Shown here: positions 32,467 through 40,525 of the stretch, in pieces
Numbering within the stretch: position 1 is the stretch's first letter
Layout of the letters: every line of letters starts with the position of its first letter
Assembly: GCF_016025525.2 (NCBI RefSeq)
Contig: NZ_JACSGR010000003.1
Location: 124,001 to 188,000 of the forward strand
Length of the DNA stretch: 64,000 bases
Source of the DNA: Eikenella glucosivorans
Lineage (GTDB): Bacteria; Pseudomonadota; Gammaproteobacteria; Burkholderiales; Neisseriaceae
Reading direction: 5' to 3'
Program-made: the position numbers and the translations under genes
Notes under the pieces: generated by a model
Database searches by the model: none
What the model saw: the letters and a program-made list of their open reading frames with translations, nothing else
What the model was told of the DNA's origin: nothing

Positions 32467-32644
32467 GGCGGATACCTCACAGGAATGCGTGAACTGGGAA
32501 CAATTCTAAAGGCACGGCCGGGCGCTGCAAACCGTTAAAAAGCGATGCCGTGTGCCACTAAGCATACGAAAATGCTAAAACAGTTGCTTAAGCGCACGGG
32601 AAACCGCAAAATAACATCGCCGCAACCCGTCAGCCAGGCCCATC
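32467..32644. promoter_or_regulatory. Divergent control region between efflux operon and tetR
   Basis: This 178-bp gap must contain both promoters and the TetR operator. GCATACGAAAATGC near 32562 is a partial dyad (GCAT-N6-ATGC) and the best operator candidate by eye. No DUS is present, in contrast to most intergenic gaps here. Confidence 0.4.
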
Positions 32645-33220
32645 ATGACCGAACACGCAGACTACACCGACCCGCGCATCATCAAAACCCACCGCGCCAT
32701 CCGCGAAGCATTCATCGATCTGCTGCACGAAAAGCCCTTCGCCCAAATCGCTGTGCAGGATATTCTCGATCGCGCCCCAGTAAACCGTTCCACCTTCTAC
32801 AAATACTACTCCGGCAAAAGCGATCTGGCCGGCAAAATGATTGCCGACTTCAAAGCCGAATACGGCGCCCTCTTGCGCACCCGTTTCCAAGTGGGCAGCT
32901 TCGACGCGTTTTTAAACGTGATGCCCGAAGCCTCCTACTGGATACACAGCCGCCGCCGGCTCATCCTCGCGCTGTGGAAAGTCGATACCCGCCGCCACCA
33001 CCTCTACCGCGACATGCACGGCTTAATCAAACAGCAGTTCCTCCGTTTTGCCCGCACCCGCCCCGGCGCCGCCCCCGATAAAGATTGGGACTACCAGGCC
33101 GATATGCTCGCCACCATCATATTGGGCAGCATGAACTATTTCTTCAGCCGAGACCTCCCCCTGCGCCTGCCTGAAATTCGCCAGGCATGGGCGGAAATGA
33201 GCAAGTTGTTGTTGGCGTGA
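32645..33220 (+). CDS. TetR-family regulator
   Basis: 191 residues. HTH near the N-terminus: IIKTHRAIREAFIDLLHEKPFAQIAVQDILDRAPVNRSTFYKYYSGKSDL, with the NRSTFYKYY recognition helix. The C-terminal domain resembles TetR_C_33-type sensors. It very likely represses the divergent efflux operon and is released by a pump substrate. Confidence 0.9.
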   Translation: MTEHADYTDPRIIKTHRAIREAFIDLLHEKPFAQIAVQDILDRAPVNRSTFYKYYSGKSDLAGKMIADFKAEYGALLRTRFQVGSFDAFLNVMPEASYWIHSRRRLILALWKVDTRRHHLYRDMHGLIKQQFLRFARTRPGAAPDKDWDYQADMLATIILGSMNYFFSRDLPLRLPEIRQAWAEMSKLLLA

Positions 33221-33374
33221 GCACGTGCGCCCGCGATAGTGCAGGCCCGTATGAATGGTGCGCAAGCTCGCGCTTTTTCAGGTAGCCTTTGCAGTGGCGG
33301 AGAAAGGCTACCTGAAAAAAAGATACTGCCTGCGTGCGGTGATTTTTCGACTGCCCAATTCATCCGCCGCATTA

Positions 33375-33410
33375 AAACAGGCTACCTGAAAAATTTCAGG
33401 TAGCCTGTTT
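33375..33410. terminator. Inverted AG-eikDUS pair 3' of gloB
   Basis: AAACAGGCTACCTGAAA and TTTCAGGTAGCCTGTTT form a perfect palindrome next to the gloB stop codon; a second pair lies at about 33279-33320 behind tetR. Confidence 0.8.
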
Positions 33411-33430
33411 GGCGTTGGGGCAAACGGGAT

Positions 33431-34180
33431 TTAGAAACGGTTTTTCAATTCGCGCAGGGCGGCGAATACTTGTTCTTCGTTGGCGAGGGTTTGGCCGGAG
33501 AGTTCGGCGGCGCGGGCGGCTACCTGAAAATCGGCGGTGCGCAGGAAGGGGTTGATTTGCCGCTCGTGGGCGAGGGATACGGGCAGGGTGGGAATATTTG
33601 CGGCAGCTTGCAGGCTGCGGGCGATGGCGGGGTTGTGCAGCTCGATGTGTGCGGCGAAGCGCAGGTTGGCGGCGGTGTATTCGTGGGCGGGGTAGAACAG
33701 GGTGTGTTCGGGCAGCCGGTTGAAGCGTTGCAGGGAGGCGAAGAGCTGCCCGATGGTGCCGGTGAACACGCGGCCGCAGCCGGCGGAGAAGAGGGTGTCG
33801 CCGCAGAATACGTGCAGCTGGTCGTTATCTTGCAGCAGGTAGCTGAGGTGGCTGTCAGTGTGGCCGGGGGTGTGCCACACGCGCACTTGGCCTTGCCAGA
33901 GGGGCCAGTGGCTGCCTTCGCCTGCCGTTTCGGTGGCTTCGGGGATGTCGCGGTTGCCGTATACGGCGCAGTCGGGGAAGTGGCGGCGCAGTTCGGCGAG
34001 GCCGCCGGTGTGGTCGTCGTGGTGGTGGGTGACCCAGATTTGGCGCAGGCTGAGGTTATGGTTTTTCAGGTAGCCTAACACGGGCGCGGCTTCGCCGGGG
34101 TCGATGCACACGGCTTCGCTGCCTTGGTGCAGCAGCCAGATGTAGTTGTCGGCGAGGGCGGGGATGGGGAGGATTTGCAT
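33431..34180 (-). CDS. gloB: Hydroxyacylglutathione hydrolase (glyoxalase II)
   Basis: 249 residues, the usual size. Metallo-beta-lactamase fold with the binuclear metal motif THHHDDHTGG, HTPGHTDSHLSY and FCGDTLFSAGCGR. The C-terminal substrate domain has FYPAHEYTAANLRF. It hydrolyses S-lactoylglutathione to lactate and glutathione. The C-terminal region before INPFLRT is normal. A DUS is translated as VLGYLKNHNLS at residues 35-45. Confidence 0.95.
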   Translation of the reverse strand: MQILPIPALADNYIWLLHQGSEAVCIDPGEAAPVLGYLKNHNLSLRQIWVTHHHDDHTGGLAELRRHFPDCAVYGNRDIPEATETAGEGSHWPLWQGQVRVWHTPGHTDSHLSYLLQDNDQLHVFCGDTLFSAGCGRVFTGTIGQLFASLQRFNRLPEHTLFYPAHEYTAANLRFAAHIELHNPAIARSLQAAANIPTLPVSLAHERQINPFLRTADFQVAARAAELSGQTLANEEQVFAALRELKNRF

Positions 34181-34263
34181 GGGTTGTTTTGAATGAAGGG
34201 TGCTGGATATGCGGGGATTTTAAGCGACGATGGCGGTTGCTGGGAAGTGCGGGGGTGAATGAA

Positions 34264-34292
34264 TTGACAAATAAGGGGCGGGTTGCGAGAAT
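34264..34292 (+). promoter_or_regulatory. Sigma70-type promoter of the PAP2-like gene
   Basis: TTGACA at 34264-34269 and GAGAAT at 34287-34292 with a 17-bp spacer, 40 bp before the start codon at 34332. Confidence 0.55.
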
Positions 34293-34331
34293 GCCCGCCT
34301 TTACGGCATTTTACAAAGGATCAGGCGGCTG

Positions 34332-34608
34332 ATGTCTACTGTGGATTATGTGGTTAATCTGGTGCTGAGCGCGATTTTGATTGTGGGGGGCGTATCAGTT
34401 TTATTTTTTCACCCAGCGCCATCCGCTGCGCGAGGCGAAGGTGATTGCTTCGCGGCTGGATGAGAAGATTCCGTTTGTGGCGTGGTGGTCGTGGGTGTAT
34501 AGCTTTCTGTATTATCCGGCGATTCTGTATTTGAATTGGCTGATGGCGGATTCTCGCCAGTTTGTGATGACGGACTGGGGGAGTGATATATTTTGCATCG
34601 GAAGGTAG
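34332..34608 (+). pseudogene. PAP2-type phosphatase/membrane protein gene, frameshifted at a G6 tract and truncated by the prophage
   Basis: Translation starts MSTVDYVVNLVLSAILIVGG with one membrane segment, then enters a G6 tract at 34385-34390. In the present state the frame ends shortly after (43 residues). Removing one G joins it to the frame reading GAYQFYFFTQRHPLREAKVI and then RLDEKIPFVAWWSWVYSFLYYP, typical of the N-terminal half of PAP2 family lipid phosphatases. The active-site motifs would lie downstream but are missing because phage DNA starts around 34584. The first frame has a good promoter. The gene is therefore broken twice. Confidence 0.7.
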
Positions 34609-34613
34609 GAAAC

Positions 34614-34656
34614 AAAAAAATGGCCGCAATCCTTTAATGACGGGGATTACGGCCAT
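34614..34656 (-). terminator. Terminator at the prophage left end
   Basis: On the minus strand, ATGGCCGTAATCC pairs with GGATTGCGGCCAT across about 11 nt and is followed by seven T. It lies between the repressor gene and the host and would stop repressor transcription from running into host DNA. Confidence 0.75.
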
Positions 34657-34803
34657 TTCCTTGTCCGGAAACCGTGGCGCTTTATTTTTCCAAAAACTGG
34701 TCAAAAATGGGCAGAATTTTGGTGCAGAATGGTCAGGGAATGGATGGAAGTGGGCAAAAAAGCGGAAAAAATGGGCTGGATTTAACCGGGTGTTAAACGC
34801 CGG
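34657..34803. other. Prophage left-end region with repeated TGGTCA/AAAATGGGC words
   Basis: AAAAACTGGTCAAAAATGGGCAG, GGTGCAGAATGGTCAGGGAATGG and AAAAAATGGGCTGG are related direct repeats. Transposable phages carry several transposase binding sites at each end; these are candidates. No gene is present. Confidence 0.4.
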
Positions 34804-35655
34804 TTAAAGGGCACGACCTAGCCATACCACCTTGCCGATGATGCTGACACTGTTATCACTGCTATCGCCATTTTGCAGGGGTACTTCAAATGGGTCATAT
34901 TCAGGGTTCGCGCTGGTAATTCGTAGGGCATGCGGTAAGCGCTGTACCCGTTTTACAAAGATCTCGTTACCGATCCGGAGGGCATACAGGCCGTCACTAG
35001 CCTCAGTGCGGCTGTGGTCGACGAGGATGGCATCTTTGTCGTTGAGGACACCGGCCATGCTGTCACCCTTAACCATAACTACAGATAAGTTATTAAAATC
35101 TGTTGTAACAAATGCTTCCAACCAGTCGCGCCGGAAAGCTAAGGTAGATTTTGGCGGTATATCATCTGCCCATGCACCATGCCCGGCTGATAAAGCCACG
35201 TCATATAACGGGATAAATACAAACTCATCTATATCAACAGGCCTGCCTTGTACGTCAAAGGCACAACCTTCTCCGGTCGACTCTCCACGTTCGGCTTTTC
35301 TAATATTGTTCAATGTATTTTTCGTTTCAGCCAGCCGCTGTTGCAGCAGCCGGCGGCCTTCGTCTTGCTCGGAAACGTTATAGGATGCCTGAGGTTCTTT
35401 TAAGCGGTTAGCACCTGAGGCAAACATAGGACCTTGCCCGGTTGCAAGCCAATTGACCTCTACCCCAGCAGCTTGTGATAGACGCACTAGATTGCTTCTA
35501 GAAGGGTCAGCTTGTCCTGTAATCCAGCGTTTAATTGTTGCACTCGTTACGCCAACCTTTCTAGCAGCCTCGGCTTGTTTACCTCTACCAAGCATCTCTA
35601 CAGTTATAGAAATTCGCTCGGTGAACGCCTCTAAATCATCGTAAAAGTTACCCAT
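34804..35655 (-). CDS. Phage repressor, HTH plus S24 (LexA/CI-like) domain
   Basis: 283 residues. N-terminal HTH: LGRGKQAEAARKVGVTSATIKRWITGQADPS. C-terminal S24 peptidase-like domain: VKGDSMAGVLNDKDAILVD (catalytic Ser in GDSM) and LRIGNEIFVKRVQRL (catalytic Lys), so RecA-stimulated self-cleavage and SOS induction are likely. This is the c-type repressor of B3/D3112-like phages rather than the Mu c repressor. Its first codons overlap one CTTTTACG operator-like word, pointing to autoregulation. Maintains lysogeny. Confidence 0.9.
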   Translation of the reverse strand: MGNFYDDLEAFTERISITVEMLGRGKQAEAARKVGVTSATIKRWITGQADPSRSNLVRLSQAAGVEVNWLATGQGPMFASGANRLKEPQASYNVSEQDEGRRLLQQRLAETKNTLNNIRKAERGESTGEGCAFDVQGRPVDIDEFVFIPLYDVALSAGHGAWADDIPPKSTLAFRRDWLEAFVTTDFNNLSVVMVKGDSMAGVLNDKDAILVDHSRTEASDGLYALRIGNEIFVKRVQRLPHALRITSANPEYDPFEVPLQNGDSSDNSVSIIGKVVWLGRAL

Positions 35656-35848
35656 TTAAGTTTTACCCTTTCGTAAAAGAAAGAATAACCGTAAAACAAA
35701 AACTAATTGATGTATAAAATCAACTAATTATAAAAATAACGAACTCTTATTAAAGAAATCGTAACTTTTACGCTTGTTATTTCTATCTTTTACGATATAA
35801 TACCTACATCGAGGCAGTTCCCCAACTGACAAAACATAGGTATTCAAA
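35656..35848. promoter_or_regulatory. Operator/early promoter region with CTTTTACG repeats
   Basis: This AT-rich 193-bp gap has CGTAAAAG at 35672-35679, CGTAAAAC at 35690-35697, the dyad CGTAACTTTTACG at 35760-35772 and CTTTTACG at 35787-35794, plus one at 35640-35647 inside the repressor gene. The rightward early promoter is TTGTTA (35774-35779) and TATAAT (35796-35801) with a 16-bp spacer, with one CTTTTACG between them, so repressor binding would block it. Confidence 0.7.
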
Positions 35849-36127
35849 ATGAAAAAAAATATAGCTGAAAAAGTAGCTCCGGAATCTTTGGATTGGCATC
35901 GTGCAGACATCATCGCTGCATTAAAAAAACAGGGTTGGTCTATCCGCGCACTGGCCGCACAAGTCAATGTGCACCCGACCACGCTTTACAGTGCCCTAGT
36001 CAAACCTTATCCGAAAAGCGAACAGGTCATTGCCGATGCCCTAGGCATGAGGCCTGAACAAATTTGGCCGCAACGGTATGCGGCTCGCAATTTCCAGCCG
36101 GTGCTACACCGTACAGTTAATGCTTAA
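35849..36127 (+). CDS. ner: Ner/Nlp-like DNA-binding protein
   Basis: 92 residues. LDWHRADIIAALKKQGWSIRALAAQVNVHPTTLYSALVKPYPKSEQVIADALGM is the lambda-repressor-like HTH of Ner and SfsB/Nlp, including the characteristic start W-H-R-A-D-I and IWPQRY ending. It is the first lytic gene after the early promoter and should repress repressor and early transcription, as Ner in Mu. Confidence 0.9.
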   Translation: MKKNIAEKVAPESLDWHRADIIAALKKQGWSIRALAAQVNVHPTTLYSALVKPYPKSEQVIADALGMRPEQIWPQRYAARNFQPVLHRTVNA

Positions 36128-36192
36128 ACGCATTGTACGGAACAAAAACGGAAAAATCACGCACTTAAATTCCCAAAATGAGGGTTCGAGCC

Positions 36193-36324
36193 ATGAGAAA
36201 ACTAAACAAAATGGAACTAACGGCATTGTCTAACTGCAGGAAAACGCTGTTAAAACAGCTTGGAATACCAAAAATTTACTATACCGATAACGGTAACGGA
36301 CAAAAAAGTAGTTTTTGCAAATAA
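36193..36324 (+). CDS. Small early protein
   Basis: 43 residues, basic: MRKLNKMELTALSNCRKTLL to SSFCK. GAGGGTTCGAGCC before ATG gives a weak ribosome site. AT-rich, family unknown. Placed between ner and the next early gene; plausible but unproven. Confidence 0.45.
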   Translation: MRKLNKMELTALSNCRKTLLKQLGIPKIYYTDNGNGQKSSFCK

Positions 36325-36350
36325 GACAGTCAGAGTTAGTAGGCAGCACC

Positions 36351-36827
36351 ATGAGAAACAGCAAAAAACAGTCCAAAGCCACCTCGCTCGACCATGCCAT
36401 CGAGCTGGCCAAGCACCATGCTAAAGAGCGCAGGCTGCCATCCAAGGTAATGGCCGACCTGATGGGCGTGGAGCTCAAAACGTACTACCGCTGGCTGCTC
36501 GAAAACACCATGCCACTTAACCGGATAGCCCAGTTTGAGGCTTTAACTGGCAGCCGATACATCAGCGAGTACTTGAGCGTGCTGCATGGCGACCGGGTAG
36601 TCATTGAAATCCCACGCGGCCGCAAAGGCTCTACCGCTGATATTGCCAAAGTACAGAGCCAAACAGCGGAAGCCATCGCCCTATTGGCTAAATGGCACGA
36701 AGACGGCAGCGGTGTGGATGAGACCATCGAAGCCCTGACCGGTGTACTGGCCTTGCTCGCCTACCACCGCGAAAACGTCAAAAAGGCAGAGACCCCGGAG
36801 CTAGGGTTTGGAGACGATGATGAGTGA
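36351..36827 (+). CDS. Phage early DNA-binding protein, function unknown
   Basis: 158 residues. SLDHAIELAKHHAKERRLPSKVMADLMGVELKTYYRWLLENTMP looks like an HTH domain; the C-terminal half (AKVQSQTAEAIALLAKWHEDGSG) is helical. Similar proteins stand immediately before the transposase gene in Neisseriaceae Mu-like prophages. It overlaps the transposase start by 8 bp. Possibly an accessory regulator. Confidence 0.7.
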   Translation: MRNSKKQSKATSLDHAIELAKHHAKERRLPSKVMADLMGVELKTYYRWLLENTMPLNRIAQFEALTGSRYISEYLSVLHGDRVVIEIPRGRKGSTADIAKVQSQTAEAIALLAKWHEDGSGVDETIEALTGVLALLAYHRENVKKAETPELGFGDDDE

Positions 36828-38880
36828 GTATCTAAATGCCGCTGAGCTGGCCTCTTTACAGATTCGCGGGTTGCCAGGTACTGCGAAAAACATCATTGAG
36901 AAAGCCAAGCGCGAATCTTGGCCTTGCCGCAGACGATTCGGGAAAGGCGGTGGTTTTGAGTACCAAGTAGCCGCCCTGCCGCAGGGAATCCAAGACGCCA
37001 TCGCTGAAAAACACCTGATGGGGATGCTGGCCAAGTCCACGGCCAAGCCCCCTGTGCAGAAGAAAAAGCAATCTAAGCCAGCTGTTCTGCGCCCATCCCA
37101 AGCCGGCTTGCCTTTGGACACTGTTATTAAAGGCTACAACCAAAAACAGATAGCCTGTGCCCATGCCCGAATGTCTTTGGTGGCCGAAGTACTGCATATC
37201 CACCGTACGAGCGGTATGCCGGTGCATAAAGCCGTGGCGCTGATGGTAGAACAGATTGAGTTGGGCGCGCTAAACGAAGCCATGATGAAACTGGTGCCGA
37301 TTGCCAACAACAAAAGCGGTGGAGCCTCAAAAATCGGGCAACGCTCGCTGGCCGGATGGGTGGCAGCCTATAAGAAGGCAGGCAGCCCGAACGAGCGGCT
37401 GGTGGCACTGGCTCCGGGCAAGGGTAAACAGGAGCTGCCGATTGAGGCACATATCTGGCTGGGCGACTTTTTGGCGATCCACTGCCGCCCGCAAAACCCG
37501 CCGCTGGCACACAGTTATCAGGATTTTGCCGAGTGGTACGGCAACCAGCCCGCCCCGGCCTATACCCTGCCAAGTTATGACGCCGTGAAGCGCGTGTGGA
37601 ACAAATTGCCTGAAATCATGCGCCAGCGCGGTCGTAAAACGGGCCCAGCCTACACCAAAATCCTGCCGCACGAGAAGCGCGATTGGGATGTATTGGAGCC
37701 GAACGATGTGTGGATCGGCGACGGCCACTCATTTAAGGCCAAAGTACAGCACCCGGTGCACGGCAGCCCGTTTAAGCCGGAGGTAACGGTGGTCTTGGAT
37801 GGCTGCACACGCATGGTTATGGGCTTTTCGGTAAGTTTTGCCGAGTCCTGTATCGCGGTTTGCGACGCCTTGCGCATCGGCATGAAGCACTTTGGTTTGC
37901 CGCTGATCTACTACTCCGACAACGGTGCTGGGCAGACGGGTAAAACCATCGACCACGAGATAACCGGTATCGCCGCAAGGCTCGCCATCCACCATGTAAC
38001 CGGTATCCCGAGCCACCCGCAGGGGCGCGGCATCATCGAACGGTGGTGGAAAGACAACTTGGTACGGTTGGCACGCAGTTACGACACATTTGTCGGCACC
38101 GGGATGGATGAAACCACCAAAAACACAGTGTACCGCAAGCTGGAATCGGCCATCAAAGCCGAGCGCAAGGGCAAGGAGCTGACCACCGAGCAGCGCCGCT
38201 ACCGGCAGAAACTGCCCACTTGGAATCAGTTTATCGCCGATGTGGCCGCCACCATCGACAGATATAACAAGCGGCCGCACTCCGAACTGCCGAAAAAGGC
38301 CGACGGCCAGCGCTACAGCCCCGCCGAATACCGCCAACACCGCATCGCGCTGATGGTAAAAGACGACCTGCACATCGAAATGTTGAGTCATGAGGAGCTG
38401 GATACGCTGTTCAGGCCGGAAGTGGAGCGCACGGTACGCAACGGTTGGCTGGATATGCTGAATTTCCAATATTTCAGCAATGCTCTAGATGTCCACCACG
38501 GCAAAAAGGTGCGGGTGTCCTACGATTTGGACGATGCCTCGAGCGTGAAGGTGTACGACATGGACGGCCAATACATTTGCCGCGCCGAGCTTAACGGCAA
38601 CAAGCATCCCGCCTTTGATATGGATTCGGTACGCGCCATCAAGGACAAGCAACGCGCCGACAACCGCAAAAAACGCAGGCAAAACCAAATCGCCGAAATC
38701 GAAGCCGAACGGCGTGGGGTGTTGGATGCCAGGGCAAGCATCAAGGCGTTGGCATCGACACCGGCGGAGGAGCTCCCGGCAGAAATGCCCGAGGTGTTGG
38801 AGGTGGAATACGAAGAAATCCCCGCCACCGGTACAGACGGCACAAGCCGCAGGAAAAAAGACGGATTTAGGTATTTTTAA
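36820..38880 (+). CDS. Mu-type transposase A
   Basis: 686 residues. N-terminal DNA-binding domain (SLQIRGLPGTAKNIIEKAKR, the Mu-type winged helix). Catalytic DDE triad in NDVWIGDGHSF (about residue 305), YYSDNGAGQTGK (about 367) and GRGIIERWWKD (about 407). Mu_transpos_C beta barrel and C-terminal MuB-interacting helix rich in charged residues. It joins phage ends to target DNA. Start: the second of two adjacent ATG codons, 6 nt after GGAG. Confidence 0.95.
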   Translation: MSEYLNAAELASLQIRGLPGTAKNIIEKAKRESWPCRRRFGKGGGFEYQVAALPQGIQDAIAEKHLMGMLAKSTAKPPVQKKKQSKPAVLRPSQAGLPLDTVIKGYNQKQIACAHARMSLVAEVLHIHRTSGMPVHKAVALMVEQIELGALNEAMMKLVPIANNKSGGASKIGQRSLAGWVAAYKKAGSPNERLVALAPGKGKQELPIEAHIWLGDFLAIHCRPQNPPLAHSYQDFAEWYGNQPAPAYTLPSYDAVKRVWNKLPEIMRQRGRKTGPAYTKILPHEKRDWDVLEPNDVWIGDGHSFKAKVQHPVHGSPFKPEVTVVLDGCTRMVMGFSVSFAESCIAVCDALRIGMKHFGLPLIYYSDNGAGQTGKTIDHEITGIAARLAIHHVTGIPSHPQGRGIIERWWKDNLVRLARSYDTFVGTGMDETTKNTVYRKLESAIKAERKGKELTTEQRRYRQKLPTWNQFIADVAATIDRYNKRPHSELPKKADGQRYSPAEYRQHRIALMVKDDLHIEMLSHEELDTLFRPEVERTVRNGWLDMLNFQYFSNALDVHHGKKVRVSYDLDDASSVKVYDMDGQYICRAELNGNKHPAFDMDSVRAIKDKQRADNRKKRRQNQIAEIEAERRGVLDARASIKALASTPAEELPAEMPEVLEVEYEEIPATGTDGTSRRKKDGFRYF

Positions 38881-38924
38881 CGCTAAAACGACCCGATTAC
38901 AGGGCATTTAACAGGGGTTTAAAC

Positions 38925-39842
38925 ATGAGTTACGCAGAGAAATTACAGAATCACATGAACCGCTACAAGGTATCGCAGAACCAAGTAGCCAAGAGCCTAG
39001 GCAAATCCAAGGCCATGATCAACCAATACCTGCAGGGCAAGTATCCCGGCAATGTTGAGGAACTGGACGAAATCGTCGCCGCCTACCTGAAACGCGAAGC
39101 CAAACGCCTGAAAAATCCGAAACTGGCAGAAAAAATCCTCAACACCGATACCGTACATACCATTACAGACCTGCTCTCTACCGCCTACGAAGAATGCCAA
39201 AACGGCGTGATTTACGGCCGCGCCGGTTTGGGCAAAACCACCGCCCTGCGCGTGTTTGCCAAGCAGAATCCGGAAGTGGTGCTGATTGAAACGCTCACCA
39301 CCTATACGCCGAACGTGCTGCTCAAAAATATCGCCAAAAAAATCGGCGTAGAACTGCGCGGCAGTACCAATGACATCAACGAAGCGGTGATTAAAAAGCT
39401 GCAAAGCAGCGGTCGCCTGCTGATTGTGGACGAAGCCGAGAACCTGTCCACCCGCTCGCTGGAGCTGCTGCGCCGCCTGCACGATTTGGCTGGTATCGGT
39501 TTAGTGCTGGTGGGCACGCCCCGCCTGTTATCCAATCTGAAAGGCCGCCACGGCGAGCTGGAGCAGCTGTATAGCCGCGTTACCCTGCACTGGGACTTGG
39601 GCGACAGCGTGCCGCGCGAGGAATTGGACGCCATTGCCCGCGCCACCCTGCCGGAGTTGGCCGACAAAGCCAAGCTGCGCGGCAAGATTATCGACAAGGC
39701 AGGCGGCAGCCCGCGCCGGTTGTTCAAAATCCTCTCCAATATGTACCGCATGAGCTACCTGAATGCCCGTGACGACGGCGAAATCCTGCCGCTGGACGAA
39801 GCCCTGCTGGAGCGGGTGGAGATGGTGCTGATCAGGAGCTGA
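38925..39842 (+). CDS. MuB-like transposition ATPase
   Basis: 305 residues. N-terminal HTH (YKVSQNQVAKSLGKSKAMINQYLQG), then an AAA+ domain with Walker A GRAGLGKTTAL and Walker B LLIVDEAENLS, and a C-terminal four-helix domain. It binds target DNA, delivers it to the transposase and provides target immunity. Confidence 0.93.
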   Translation: MSYAEKLQNHMNRYKVSQNQVAKSLGKSKAMINQYLQGKYPGNVEELDEIVAAYLKREAKRLKNPKLAEKILNTDTVHTITDLLSTAYEECQNGVIYGRAGLGKTTALRVFAKQNPEVVLIETLTTYTPNVLLKNIAKKIGVELRGSTNDINEAVIKKLQSSGRLLIVDEAENLSTRSLELLRRLHDLAGIGLVLVGTPRLLSNLKGRHGELEQLYSRVTLHWDLGDSVPREELDAIARATLPELADKAKLRGKIIDKAGGSPRRLFKILSNMYRMSYLNARDDGEILPLDEALLERVEMVLIRS

Positions 39843-39843
39843 T

Positions 39844-40020
39844 ATGGCTACCCGTAGATGGCAACGGCTCAAAACCTGCCGCGTCTGCCGCCGCCTCAAG
39901 TACCTGCGCAATTACCGCTACATCGGCAGCGGCAGGGAGCGACACAAGGAGCGGGCGGACAGCTGGTCGGACGTGTGCAGGGAGTGCGAAAACGAGGCTA
40001 AGGCTTTGAAGGCACAATAA
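39844..40020 (+). CDS. Small zinc-ribbon-like protein
   Basis: 58 residues, very basic. Two Cys pairs, CRVCRRLK near residue 12 and CREC near residue 47, form a probable zinc finger. ATG lies one base after the transposition ATPase stop codon. Family unknown; probably a DNA- or RNA-binding early factor. Confidence 0.6.
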   Translation: MATRRWQRLKTCRVCRRLKYLRNYRYIGSGRERHKERADSWSDVCRECENEAKALKAQ

Positions 40021-40071
40021 TTTTTTTGCCTTACGTTTTGGATAAGTGATTGTAATTAAAGGATTTTAGAA

Positions 40072-40371
40072 ATGTTTGCAGATGTGATGGAAGTAAAACT
40101 GCGCCAGTGGCTGATTGCGGTAGCCGCCGCCATAGCCTACAGCGGACTGGCCGCCTCCTGCGCCCCGCAGCCCGTGCCGGCCGTGAGTGCCAGAGCTGCC
40201 GCCGTGCAGGAAGCTGCCGCCCGCAGCGCCGCCCTGCAAAGGCAGGTGGAACGCGAAGCGGTGCAACAAGAAGCGGCCTACAGCCGCATGAGCGACCGAG
40301 AGCGGATACGCGGCATCGTGTATGAGCCCGCCCCCGACAGACTACCTGAAAACGAAAGGACAAAACCATGA
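40072..40371 (+). CDS. Small membrane/lipoprotein-like phage protein
   Basis: 99 residues. LRQWLIAVAAAIAYSGLAASC is a hydrophobic segment ending with a lipobox-like LAASC, followed by an Ala/Gln/Glu-rich helix. A DUS-like word is translated as DRLPENERTKP at the C-terminus. Function unknown. AAGGATTTTAGAA lies upstream of ATG. Confidence 0.55.
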   Translation: MFADVMEVKLRQWLIAVAAAIAYSGLAASCAPQPVPAVSARAAAVQEAAARSAALQRQVEREAVQQEAAYSRMSDRERIRGIVYEPAPDRLPENERTKP

Positions 40372-40523
40372 TTAGGCGACCGATTAGACGACGCGGCTAC
40401 AACTTGAGCGACGAGGAATTTAAGGCGCGATTGACGGAGCAGCGGATATTGCAGCGAAAGGCTAGGCAGGCACAACAAACACAGCTCAAACAGACGGGCT
40501 ACCGGAAGAAACAGAGGAGATAA
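40368..40523 (+). CDS. Small basic phage protein
   Basis: 51 residues, MIRRPIRRRGYNLSDEEFKA to KKQRR, strongly basic. Its ATG overlaps the previous stop (ATGA), supporting translational coupling. Probably nucleic-acid-binding; family unknown. Confidence 0.55.
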   Translation: MIRRPIRRRGYNLSDEEFKARLTEQRILQRKARQAQQTQLKQTGYRKKQRR

Positions 40524-40525
40524 GC

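Noticed and set aside
13864..33410. Regular DUS pairs taken for a CRISPR array
   Set aside because: The copies lie between genes at irregular distances and in inverted pairs, without spacers or cas genes.
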